Notes under the pieces: model-generated
What the model saw: only the letters and a program-made list of their open reading frames with translations
What the model was told of the DNA's origin: nothing
Databases searched by the model: none
Translations under genes and position numbers: made by a program
Assembly: GCF_000218895.1 (NCBI RefSeq)
Contig: NC_015703.1
Location: forward strand, 2,679,001-2,743,000
DNA from: Runella slithyformis DSM 19594
GTDB taxonomy: Bacteria > Bacteroidota > Bacteroidia > Cytophagales > Spirosomataceae
DNA length: 64,000 nucleotides
Direction: 5' to 3'
Part shown: piece by piece, positions 34,920 to 42,637 of the stretch
Numbering within the stretch: the stretch's first letter is position 1
How the letters are laid out: every line of letters begins with the position of its first letter

Positions 34920-36212
34920 ATGTCTAAACCTTCCAACCAAAACACGCTTTTTGGACTTCCCGTGATTGTGGCCGCTCTTGGCTATTTTGTGGATATTTAT
35001 GATTTATTGTTATTCGGTATTGTACGCGTTCCCAGCCTCAAAGATTTAGGACTGAGTGATCAGGAAGTGTCGACCATTGGGGCTTCCATCATCAACTGGC
35101 AAATGGGCGGGTTGCTCATCGGAGGGATACTTTGGGGAGTATTGGGAGACAAACGCGGCCGTCTTTCGGTGCTGTTCGGCTCCATCATTACGTACTCCAT
35201 TGCCAATATTTTGTGCGGATTTATTCAGGATACTTCCTTTATGCCCGCTACCGACCTGTACAAATATTTACGTTTCATTGCAGGAATCGGCTTAGCCGGA
35301 GAATTGGGGGCGGGCATTACGCTGGTTTCCGAGATTTTGCCCAAAGAACTGCGCGCTATCGGTACCTCATTGGTGGCGGGAATCGGTCTGCTGGGAGCGG
35401 TTGTGGCGTATTTTACCGTCGAGATCTTTGGCGATTGGCGCATTGCGTACTTTGTGGGCGGTGGTTTGGGCTTTGGTCTGCTGTTGCTGCGTATCGGGGT
35501 GATAGAGTCGGGGATGTTTACGGAGGTATCCGGGCAAAAACACGTTGCCAAAGGGGATTTTTTATCATTTTTTACCAATTGGGAGCGCTTTGTTCGCTAT
35601 ATGAAGTGCATTGGCATTGGATTGCCTACGTGGTTTGTCATTGGAATTTTAGCCACGTTCAGCAATGAATTCGGCAAAGCGCTGGGCATTGTTGAGCCGA
35701 TCAAACCGGGGCTGGCTATCATGTGGTGTTATGTGGGATTGGCGGCAGGCGATTTGGCCAGTGGGTTTCTCAGTCATTACTTTCATTCCCGCAAAAAAGC
35801 CGTGGCCGCTTTGATGGCTTTTGCGGGGTTGTTCAGTATTGTGTATCTTTTTGCAGGTATTAATTCTTCGTTTCAATTATACGGTCTTTGTATGCTGATG
35901 GGCTTTGGCATCGGCTATTGGGCCATGTTCGTTACGATCGGGGCAGAACAATTCGGTACCAATCTGCGCGCAACGGCCGCTACTACTGTACCTAATATGG
36001 TACGCGGTATGGTGATCATTATGACCACACTTTTTACCGGTTTTAAAACAGGTACCATGGATGTGTTTGGGTGGTTTCAGCTGACCGTACCGCAATTGGG
36101 AGTCATTGGGGCAGGAACGTTGGTGGGTGTATTGAGCTACTTTTTAGGCTTTTATTCCACCCTGACCGTTCCCGAAACTCACGGCAAAGACCTTGACTTT
36201 ATTGAAGAATAG
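34920..36212 (+). CDS. MFS transporter (copy 1 of a tandem pair)
   Basis: 430 residues from the ATG at 34920 (MSKPSNQNTLFGLPV), 12 predicted membrane spans. The loop 2-3 signature is GDKRGRLSVLFGS near 85, and an ELGAGITLVSEILPKELRA loop marks the region after span 4. This belongs to the metabolite/sugar-type major facilitator superfamily. Asp in span 1 (GYFVDIYDLLLF) may take part in proton coupling. The downstream gene is a paralog, about 125 bp away. Substrate unknown. Confidence 0.88.
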   Translation: MSKPSNQNTLFGLPVIVAALGYFVDIYDLLLFGIVRVPSLKDLGLSDQEVSTIGASIINWQMGGLLIGGILWGVLGDKRGRLSVLFGSIITYSIANILCGFIQDTSFMPATDLYKYLRFIAGIGLAGELGAGITLVSEILPKELRAIGTSLVAGIGLLGAVVAYFTVEIFGDWRIAYFVGGGLGFGLLLLRIGVIESGMFTEVSGQKHVAKGDFLSFFTNWERFVRYMKCIGIGLPTWFVIGILATFSNEFGKALGIVEPIKPGLAIMWCYVGLAAGDLASGFLSHYFHSRKKAVAALMAFAGLFSIVYLFAGINSSFQLYGLCMLMGFGIGYWAMFVTIGAEQFGTNLRATAATTVPNMVRGMVIIMTTLFTGFKTGTMDVFGWFQLTVPQLGVIGAGTLVGVLSYFLGFYSTLTVPETHGKDLDFIEE

Positions 36213-36231
36213 AGACAGGTTCATAATGATG

Positions 36232-36260
36232 AATGAAGCTTTCGCCTGAGGTTCTTCATT
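36232..36260 (+). terminator. Weak hairpin between the MFS copies
   Basis: AATGAAG / CTTCATT with a 15-base loop, followed by TTTT. It may partly uncouple the tandem genes. Confidence 0.3.
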
Positions 36261-36336
36261 TTTACCAAGCTTTAAATCGACTGATACGATACGCTGCCTT
36301 GCATGGGCAAAATCGCTTAAACTCGACCTACCTTTC

Positions 36337-37548
36337 ATGAAATACCGCGCTCTTTTTGCTTTGCCTGTCATTGTATCGGCCTTGGGCTTTTTTGTGGACG
36401 TATATGACTTATTGATCTTCAGTATCGTACGCGTACCGAGCCTGCAATCAATGGGGTATTCGGAGGCGGAGGTCTCCAAAATCGGAACCTTTATTTTTAA
36501 TTCTCAGCAGGCCGGCTTGTTGGTGGGCGGTATTCTGTGGGGAGTGCTGGGCGATAAACGCGGGCGACTTTCGGTCTTATTCGGTTCCATCGTGACCTAT
36601 TCGCTGGCCAATATTGCCTGTGGTTTTGTAGAAGAGCCCAATACGTATGCACTGCTGCGTTTTGTGGCGGGGGTAGGTCTTTCGGGAGAGATCGGCGCCG
36701 CCATGACCCTCGTGACGGAAATCATTCCCAAAGAGATTCGCAGCCTGGGGCCTACCTTGGTTGCGGGGGTGGGTTATCTGGGGGCGGGCGCCGCTTACCT
36801 GACGCAGGAATGGTTTGAATGGCGTACCGCCTACATGGTAGGCGGCGGCATGGGGTTATTGCTGCTTTTATTGCGTATCAGTGTATTTGAGTCCGGACTG
36901 TTTTTGGAAATGAAAGAGTCAAAGGTAAGGCGAGGAAATTTCTTTTATTTTTTCAGCAGTTGGCCGCGTTTTGTCAAATACGTACGGTGTGTGATGGTGG
37001 GTATTCCGACCTGGTTTGTGGTGGGAATATTGGGCACCTTTGGCAATGAATTCGGAAAAGCGCTGGGCATTGCTGAGACCATTTCTCCCGGCAAATGCGT
37101 CATGTTTATTTATTTTGGTCTTACTGCCGGCGATTTTTTCAGCGGCCCGTTGAGCCAATGGCTGCATTCGCGGCGTAAAGCCATCGGTTATCTGATGTTT
37201 TGCGGAAGTATTTGCGTGGGTATTTACTTATACGGCGGAGTATCTTCTCCGACGGTACTTTACTCCGTCTGCTTTTTGGCAGGAATATGCACGGGATACA
37301 TTGGACTGTATTTGATGATGGTGGCGGAACTGTACGGCACCAACCTTCGGGCTACGGCTACTACTTCGGTCCCGAGCGTAGTGCGGGGCATGGCCATACC
37401 GATGACGCTCGCTTTTCAGGCATTCAAGCCTTCTTTTGGAGCATTGGGCGGCGCGGCATTGCTGGGTTTATTATGTTATGGAATAGCCCTTTTTTCATTG
37501 ACCCGAACCGAAGAAACCTACGGCAAAGAACTGGATTTCGTGGAATAA
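36337..37548 (+). CDS. MFS transporter (copy 2 of a tandem pair)
   Basis: 403 residues. It repeats copy 1 motif by motif: FFVDVYDLLIFSIVRVPSL, WGVLGDKRGRLSVLFGS, GLSGEIGAAMTLVTEI and PTWFVVGILGTFGNEFGKALG. It is shorter by a leading segment and by the loop at about 120 of copy 1. Twelve membrane spans. A tandem duplication that has diverged, so it may differ in substrate range. A GGGGCAG hairpin lies 92 bp downstream. Confidence 0.88.
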   Translation: MKYRALFALPVIVSALGFFVDVYDLLIFSIVRVPSLQSMGYSEAEVSKIGTFIFNSQQAGLLVGGILWGVLGDKRGRLSVLFGSIVTYSLANIACGFVEEPNTYALLRFVAGVGLSGEIGAAMTLVTEIIPKEIRSLGPTLVAGVGYLGAGAAYLTQEWFEWRTAYMVGGGMGLLLLLLRISVFESGLFLEMKESKVRRGNFFYFFSSWPRFVKYVRCVMVGIPTWFVVGILGTFGNEFGKALGIAETISPGKCVMFIYFGLTAGDFFSGPLSQWLHSRRKAIGYLMFCGSICVGIYLYGGVSSPTVLYSVCFLAGICTGYIGLYLMMVAELYGTNLRATATTSVPSVVRGMAIPMTLAFQAFKPSFGALGGAALLGLLCYGIALFSLTRTEETYGKELDFVE

Positions 37549-37676
37549 CGTAGGGGCGGGGCCGCTTACCTCCGTTTTTTGCGCAATGATATGCGCGCAG
37601 TTATTTAGCGGCAGAGGCGATAGGTAAGATGCAAATGTAAGGGGCAGACGCAAGGCCTGCCCCTACGGTTTTAATG
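37549..37676. repeat. Interspersed GTAGGGGCAG-type palindrome and terminator-like hairpin
   Basis: CGTAGGGGC at 37549-37557 faces GCCCCTACG at 37659-37667. Within it GGGGCAG (37641-37647) pairs with CTGCCCC (37657-37663) over a 9-base loop. The arrangement resembles small dispersed palindromes in many bacterial genomes. It separates convergent genes and could terminate both. Confidence 0.55.
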
Positions 37677-38750
37677 TTATCTCAAATTCACTTCACCGTA
37701 TTTGGAGACGATCTTGACTTTGGTGCCGCTGCCGTTTCCGAATTTCCCCACGTATTGTTTGGTCATGCGGGGGCTGTGGCGGTTGGCGTCATCTTTGCGT
37801 TCGTCGTCGTTTTGAGTAAAAGATACCTTGCGGTCGCCGGGGTATTTGAACCCGCCGTAACTCACCGTGACGTCGAAGTTGCAGTCGTTGTTTTCCATCG
37901 GAATGGTGACGGAGGAGTAACTGGCCTGAATGTCTACATTCTCCGCTGATTCATTTAATTGGTCAATTCGGAAACCGCCCGAAAAGCTCAATTTGATTTT
38001 ACTTGAACCCTTTAGGTTGCCGATGCGTCCGCCGGAATAGCTGATCTGTCCGTCCAGCGTTTCTACCTCGCCGATCTTCATTTTGCCGAATTTATTGCTT
38101 AACACGACACTGCCGGCTTTGTCGAGTTCGAGGGTAGAATAGGCAATGTCCAGATTTCCGTTTGACATATGCTGTATCTCGGCTTTACCGTAGGCTACAT
38201 CAATGTCATTTTTGCTGCCCGACAAATCAGTAGCATTAAAACTCCCATATTTAGACTCTATCACGAGCGGTGCCTTGAAATAAGGAATATTTGTGGCACC
38301 AAAGCGGTTTTTGACGGTCAGTGGGGTATTTTTAGGCATCGACACGGTATAATCGATCTGTACGAAGTTTTTCTCACCGTTGTTATTCTTCCAACTCCAG
38401 TTTGAATTGCCGTTTTTGTTGATCAACGTGTGGATACTGATCTGATTTCCGTCTTTTTTATCCTCAATCATTACCCCGTCCAAATACTGCTGCACGCGGT
38501 CTTCGTTGTTGGCATTAGCCGTAATGCTGATGTCAACGCGGATTTCACTTTTATCCCAGAGATTCACTTTTACCTGACCGAATTGATTGTCGATCAGCAA
38601 GGTCTCTTTGGCCGAGACGTCATACATTTTAATGACAGACTTCTTCTTTTCGATGCTGCCGTATTCTTCGGCGCGGGCTGTCAGCGTGAATAATAAACCA
38701 ATGACTATCATCCAATAGCCGGAAGACTTATATGAGTTTATCGTTTGCAT
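37677..38750 (-). CDS. Secreted beta-helical (DUF4097-like) adhesin-like protein
   Basis: 357 residues with a signal peptide (SGYWMIVIGLLFTLTARA). The mature part is a repetitive run of beta strands: NQFGQVKVNLWD, NRFGATNIPYF, ESKYGSFNATDL, NKFGKMKIGEV, SASYSSVTI and SKYGEVNLR. The F/YG-x-(V/I) turns recall the putative auto-transporter adhesin DUF4097/head-GIN folds. It overlaps the upstream anti-sigma gene by 23 bp, so it is the target or envelope partner of the ECF system. Confidence 0.7.
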   Translation of the reverse strand: MQTINSYKSSGYWMIVIGLLFTLTARAEEYGSIEKKKSVIKMYDVSAKETLLIDNQFGQVKVNLWDKSEIRVDISITANANNEDRVQQYLDGVMIEDKKDGNQISIHTLINKNGNSNWSWKNNNGEKNFVQIDYTVSMPKNTPLTVKNRFGATNIPYFKAPLVIESKYGSFNATDLSGSKNDIDVAYGKAEIQHMSNGNLDIAYSTLELDKAGSVVLSNKFGKMKIGEVETLDGQISYSGGRIGNLKGSSKIKLSFSGGFRIDQLNESAENVDIQASYSSVTIPMENNDCNFDVTVSYGGFKYPGDRKVSFTQNDDERKDDANRHSPRMTKQYVGKFGNGSGTKVKIVSKYGEVNLR

Positions 38751-39396
38751 GGTTGTTTTTGTTTTTGATGCGTTGAAGGATATCCAACTGTTGGTTCAAT
38801 AGATCAATCTGCCATTGCAGGTTTTGGATCATGGCCTGAATCACCGTTTCCCGGTTGGGGTTCTTCGGAAGGTCGGCTTTCAGGTTTTGGTATGAGCGCT
38901 CAAGCTGATCCAGTTCTACTGCAAATTCTTTATAAAGGGCGGGATCGCTTTCGGTCATTTGGCGCAATTCCGTCCGTTTGTTGTCGATCAATTGGGTGTA
39001 TTGGGTCATTTGTTTGGCATAACCCGGATTGGCCAATGCCACTTCAGGGGCTTCAGTTACGCCGTAATTCTGATTGATACGGTATCCCGCCCAACCCAAC
39101 CCAAGGAGGAGCGCTATGGAGGCGGCGATGCGCCAATTCAGGTTTTTGCCGGTTTTCCTGAAAAAGGGATTATAACTTCCGCCGTTTTGAAAATCTTCGT
39201 GGACGATCTGATTCAACGTGGCCTCTTTCGACGGTGTATTTGACGTTATTTCAGGAATTACGGGCGCCTCCGGTGAGGTAATACCTTCTGCCTTAGGCAA
39301 TTTCTCACTCAACCGACTCCAAAGGTCATCAGAAGGCTCATGTACATCAAATGCCTCGCGGTTGTCTCTGACGAATCGTTGCAGTTTATCTTTCAT
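38728..39396 (-). CDS. Anti-sigma-factor-like membrane protein
   Basis: 222 residues. Cytoplasmic N-terminus of about 95 residues (KDKLQRFVRDNREAFDVHEPSDDLWSRL), a single membrane span (IAASIALLLGLGWAGYRI near 98), then a periplasmic helical region rich in Gln/Asn/Leu (about 130-215). The gene lies 108 bp after the ECF sigma gene. The position and topology fit a membrane anti-sigma factor, though no zinc-binding ZAS motif (HxxxCxxC) is visible. Confidence 0.75.
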   Translation of the reverse strand: MKDKLQRFVRDNREAFDVHEPSDDLWSRLSEKLPKAEGITSPEAPVIPEITSNTPSKEATLNQIVHEDFQNGGSYNPFFRKTGKNLNWRIAASIALLLGLGWAGYRINQNYGVTEAPEVALANPGYAKQMTQYTQLIDNKRTELRQMTESDPALYKEFAVELDQLERSYQNLKADLPKNPNRETVIQAMIQNLQWQIDLLNQQLDILQRIKNKNNHANDKLI

Positions 39397-39504
39397 TTTC
39401 TTTCTATTTGGGTGTGGTATTGAGTGCTTTGTATAGAGTGTCGGTATTAATGATTAATACTTATGGGAAGGGTGATTCCCTACTCACTACTTCCTGCTCA
39501 CTAC

Positions 39505-40071
39505 TCACTGCTTATTTTTTAACATTTCCAATAACTTTTTCTTTCCCCGCATGTATTGAGTGCGGGAGGTACTTTCGCTGATGTTGAGGATCTCGCCGAT
39601 TTCTTCGTGGTCGTATCCTTCAAACAAATATAACGACAGCACCACTCGGTATCCTTCGGGGAGTTGTTCGATTCCCCGGCGGACGCGTTCCACGTCCATT
39701 TGAATACTTTCTTCGTCAAACGGTACATCGTCGGCGATGTCATGGTCATCTTCACCGTAGCCATAGCCTTCGATGTCAACAAGTTGCATTTTACGCTGTC
39801 GGAGGTGGTTTATGGCCTTATTGACCACGATCTGCTTCAGCCACGCCCCAAACGTGGACTGCCCCCTGAACGTATGTAAATGGCAGAAAGCATCCAAAAA
39901 TGCCTCTTGCAGCACGTCTTCGGCTTCACCAATGTGGTTGACCACCCGTACGCACACATTCATCATGGATTTCGAATAAAGCCTGTACAGTTCATACTGG
40001 GCTTTTCTGTCTCCCTGCTTACAGCGTTCTACGAGTTCAACGTGTTTGTCTATGTAATGTCTAGGTTCCAA
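39505..40071 (-). CDS. ECF RNA polymerase sigma factor
   Basis: 188 residues. Region 2: LYRLYSKSMMNVCVRVVNHIGEAEDVLQEAFLDAF. Region 4: RRGIEQLPEGYRVVLSLYLFEGYDHEEIGEILNISESTSRTQYMRGKKKL. These are the core binding and the -35 recognition helices of a sigma-70 ECF factor. The gene is first in a sigma / anti-sigma / secreted-protein operon. It probably responds to envelope stress. Confidence 0.95.
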   Translation of the reverse strand: MEPRHYIDKHVELVERCKQGDRKAQYELYRLYSKSMMNVCVRVVNHIGEAEDVLQEAFLDAFCHLHTFRGQSTFGAWLKQIVVNKAINHLRQRKMQLVDIEGYGYGEDDHDIADDVPFDEESIQMDVERVRRGIEQLPEGYRVVLSLYLFEGYDHEEIGEILNISESTSRTQYMRGKKKLLEMLKNKQ

Positions 40072-40221
40072 TCGGCTGTATTTTCAAGGTAATGACAATG
40101 GGAAAAAAGAAATGTTGCATCCGTTTTAAAAAAATGTTTAAGAAATATTGTCACCGTTACGTGTAGCATAATGTAGGGACAAAATCTGCAAAATGCGCGT
40201 AAAATCCTAAAACCAATTGGC

Positions 40222-40229
40222 TAACTTTG
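40222..40229 (+). promoter_or_regulatory. -7 box TAACTTTG before corA
   Basis: TAACTTTG 22 bp before the corA ATG. Confidence 0.5.
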
Positions 40230-40251
40230 GCACAAATGAGCAGAAAGAGGT

Positions 40252-41196
40252 ATGGTTAGAATTTATTACCGAGAAGGCAAGCAAATCAAACGCGAGACAG
40301 ACGTCCGGGAAATTGCGCATTTAAAAACTATTTTATGGATAGATCTGCAATCACCGACGCAGGAAGAAGAAGAGTGGGTAGAAACCAAGTGTGATATCAG
40401 TTTTCAAACCCCGCAGGAAATCGTAGAGATTGAAAGCAGCTCGCGGTATTTTGAGCAAAATAATACCATCAATGCCAACTCTAATTTTTTAAAGATCAAC
40501 TCAGAAGGCTACAGTATTTATCCGGTATCGATACTCATTAGGGAAGGGGTACTGTTTACCTATCGAAGCGGCGACTCCAAAACGTTTGCCGATACGGTAC
40601 GTAAAATGAAAGTAAGTCAGGAAACCTTTTTGAGCGGTGTTGATATGCTGTTGCTGTTGCTCGAAACCAGAATAGAAAGCGACGCCGACGTGCTTGAAGG
40701 TCTGTCAAAAGATATTTCAAACATTAGTAAAGACCTGAATCGCGAACAGAAAGCCAAGCAGAATATCCTGTTGAAGATCAATATGATGCAGGAAAATACC
40801 ATGCTTTTGCGCGAAACCATCATTGACAAACAACGTGTACTGTCCGGGATTTTACGAAGTCAATTTTTCCCCGAAGACCGCAAAGAGCGCCTGCGTATCG
40901 TCCTGAAAGATATCAGTTCCCTGTTGGAGTACAGCACTTTCAATTTTGAGCGGTTGGAGTACCTTCAAAATACATTCATGGGTTTGATCAATCTGGAACA
41001 AAACCAGATCATTAAGATATTTACGGTATTTACCATTATTTTTATGCCTCCCACGTTAATCGCGGGGATATTTGGAATGAATTACAACATTCTGCCTACC
41101 AGCACTCATCAATATGGATTTTGGTTTTCGCTGTTGATGATGGCCTGCTCAATGGCCGGCATGTGGTTTTTCTTTAAACGAAAGCATTGGATCTAA
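40252..41196 (+). CDS. corA: CorA-family Mg2+/Co2+ transporter
   Basis: 314 residues. A soluble N-terminal funnel domain of about 250 residues with long helices (NREQKAKQNILLKINMMQENTMLLRETI) precedes two C-terminal membrane spans. The pore signature GMN is present in FGMNYN near 281. The short periplasmic loop is NYNILPTSTHQYG. It imports Mg2+ down the membrane potential. Single gene; a very strong terminator follows. Confidence 0.93.
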   Translation: MVRIYYREGKQIKRETDVREIAHLKTILWIDLQSPTQEEEEWVETKCDISFQTPQEIVEIESSSRYFEQNNTINANSNFLKINSEGYSIYPVSILIREGVLFTYRSGDSKTFADTVRKMKVSQETFLSGVDMLLLLLETRIESDADVLEGLSKDISNISKDLNREQKAKQNILLKINMMQENTMLLRETIIDKQRVLSGILRSQFFPEDRKERLRIVLKDISSLLEYSTFNFERLEYLQNTFMGLINLEQNQIIKIFTVFTIIFMPPTLIAGIFGMNYNILPTSTHQYGFWFSLLMMACSMAGMWFFFKRKHWI

Positions 41197-41222
41197 GGGG
41201 ATAGAACGGAGAATATGATTCT

Positions 41223-41263
41223 AAAAAGAGGGGGCGCGAACAATGTTCGCGCCCCCTCTTTTT
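41223..41263. terminator. Strong bidirectional terminator corA / skp
   Basis: Perfect 19-bp stem AAAAAGAGGGGGCGCGAAC with a three-base loop, A- and T-tracts at its ends, between convergent genes. Confidence 0.95.
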
Positions 41264-41279
41264 AGAGAAATTTTTATAA

Positions 41280-41945
41280 CTAGTTCTTCTTCGCAGGGGC
41301 AGGCGTAGCCGGTTTGTTAGCGGCAGGCTGTTGAGGAGTGGTAGTGGCCGGTTTCTGCAATTGCTGAACAGCGGCATCAGCGGCTGCTTTTTGTTGCTTT
41401 TCGATTTCGGCCGGATCAACACCCAGTTTTTTCAATACAAGATTACTTACGTTCAGATCGTCAGAGCCGGCATACAGAATGATTGGGGTTGTTTGGGCAC
41501 CGCCATCCATGTTAAGAATGTAAGTATAGCTATTCTCTTTTCCAACGGCTTCAATGGCAGTGTTAATCTTGATCAATACCGGCTGAATCAATTGCTGTTG
41601 TTTTTTCTGCAATGATTCCTGCGAAGTACGCTGAAATTCCTGAAAATCAGTTTGCAGACGAGTCAGTTCCTTTTCTTTATCAGCGCGGATAATTTCAGAC
41701 CATTTAGTGGCGTTGGCCTCGTAAGCTTTGTATTTATCTTCAAACTCTTTTTGCTTGTCCTGCATCGCTTTTTGAACCTGCTGCTGCTGGATCTGGAGTT
41801 CATTTTCGATTTTTTTGCTTTCGGGCAATACTGACAAAATATAGTCTACATTGGTCCAACCGATTTTAGGGGCTTGTTGGGCTTTCGTTTCTACTCCGAT
41901 TAAAGCTACAATGGCTACCAGTGCCACGATGAATTTGCTCTTCAT
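41280..41945 (-). CDS. skp: Skp/OmpH-like periplasmic chaperone (1)
   Basis: 221 residues with a signal peptide (KSKFIVALVAIVALIGVETKA). The OmpH core is IGWTNVDYILSVLPESKKIENELQ, then a long coiled coil (Gln/Lys/Glu rich, about 50-115), and an AVGKENSYTYILNMDG strand closing the body domain. The tail of about 40 residues is Ala/Pro/Gln/Lys rich. It should hold unfolded outer-membrane proteins for BamA. The order bamA, skp, skp on one strand is conserved in Bacteroidota. Confidence 0.9.
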   Translation of the reverse strand: MKSKFIVALVAIVALIGVETKAQQAPKIGWTNVDYILSVLPESKKIENELQIQQQQVQKAMQDKQKEFEDKYKAYEANATKWSEIIRADKEKELTRLQTDFQEFQRTSQESLQKKQQQLIQPVLIKINTAIEAVGKENSYTYILNMDGGAQTTPIILYAGSDDLNVSNLVLKKLGVDPAEIEKQQKAAADAAVQQLQKPATTTPQQPAANKPATPAPAKKN

Positions 41946-41951
41946 TTTTAT

Positions 41952-42569
41952 CTACTGTTTTGGTTTGGTTGTTTTATTTGGAGGATCCGTTGCGTTTGGT
42001 TTTGCCGCAGGCGTATTAACGCCCGGGGTACTTGTTTTAGTATTTTTTGTATCTGTGACCAATCCCAATTCTTCCATCACATAATCGGTATAATCATGAA
42101 CGGGATTGGAATAGATAATGACAAAATCACTCGACTTGTCCAGCAGCATATCCAATCTTCGTTGCCGACATACTCGCTCACTTGCTTTGTATACTTGGTC
42201 GGTAATGGGCTTAATGAGTTCTTTTTTCTTTTGAAACAATAACCCTTGAAAGCCAAAAATTTTGTTGTTATACTCTCGTGCCTCGCGCTCTTTATCGTTG
42301 ATTTCCTGTTGACGTTTACGCTTCATTTCGTCAGTCAGCAATACTTCTTCCGCTTGGTACAGGCGTTGCAGCTTGTCTATTTCGGTATATTTATCCTGAA
42401 TTTCCTTGGCCCATCGATCTGAAAATTTATCCAATTCCGTTTGCGCTTTTTGATAATCAGGCATTTTGGCCGTAACATATTCCATGTCTATATAGCCTAA
42501 TTTCTGGGCTGATAATGAATAGGTTACTAAAACAAACTGCAAAAGTAGTAAAAGCCGGCGGGTTTTCAT
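41952..42569 (-). CDS. skp: Skp/OmpH-like periplasmic chaperone (2)
   Basis: 205 residues from MKTRRLLLLLQFVLVTYS, which gives a good signal peptide; the ORF could extend to 42605 without it. The OmpH motif is LGYIDMEYVTAKMPDYQKAQTELDKF. A coiled coil follows (about 35-110). C-terminal strands AFVIIYSN-like (DFVIIYSNPVHDYTDYVMEELG) fit the body domain. It lies 6 bp from the first chaperone and 68 bp after bamA. A tandem duplication with divergence. Confidence 0.88.
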   Translation of the reverse strand: MKTRRLLLLLQFVLVTYSLSAQKLGYIDMEYVTAKMPDYQKAQTELDKFSDRWAKEIQDKYTEIDKLQRLYQAEEVLLTDEMKRKRQQEINDKEREAREYNNKIFGFQGLLFQKKKELIKPITDQVYKASERVCRQRRLDMLLDKSSDFVIIYSNPVHDYTDYVMEELGLVTDTKNTKTSTPGVNTPAAKPNATDPPNKTTKPKQ

Positions 42570-42637
42570 ACATCTTTTGGATTTTGGAGGCCGGATAGCA
42601 GACATTAACTCAGTGTCAGATACCCAAATATCCCTTC

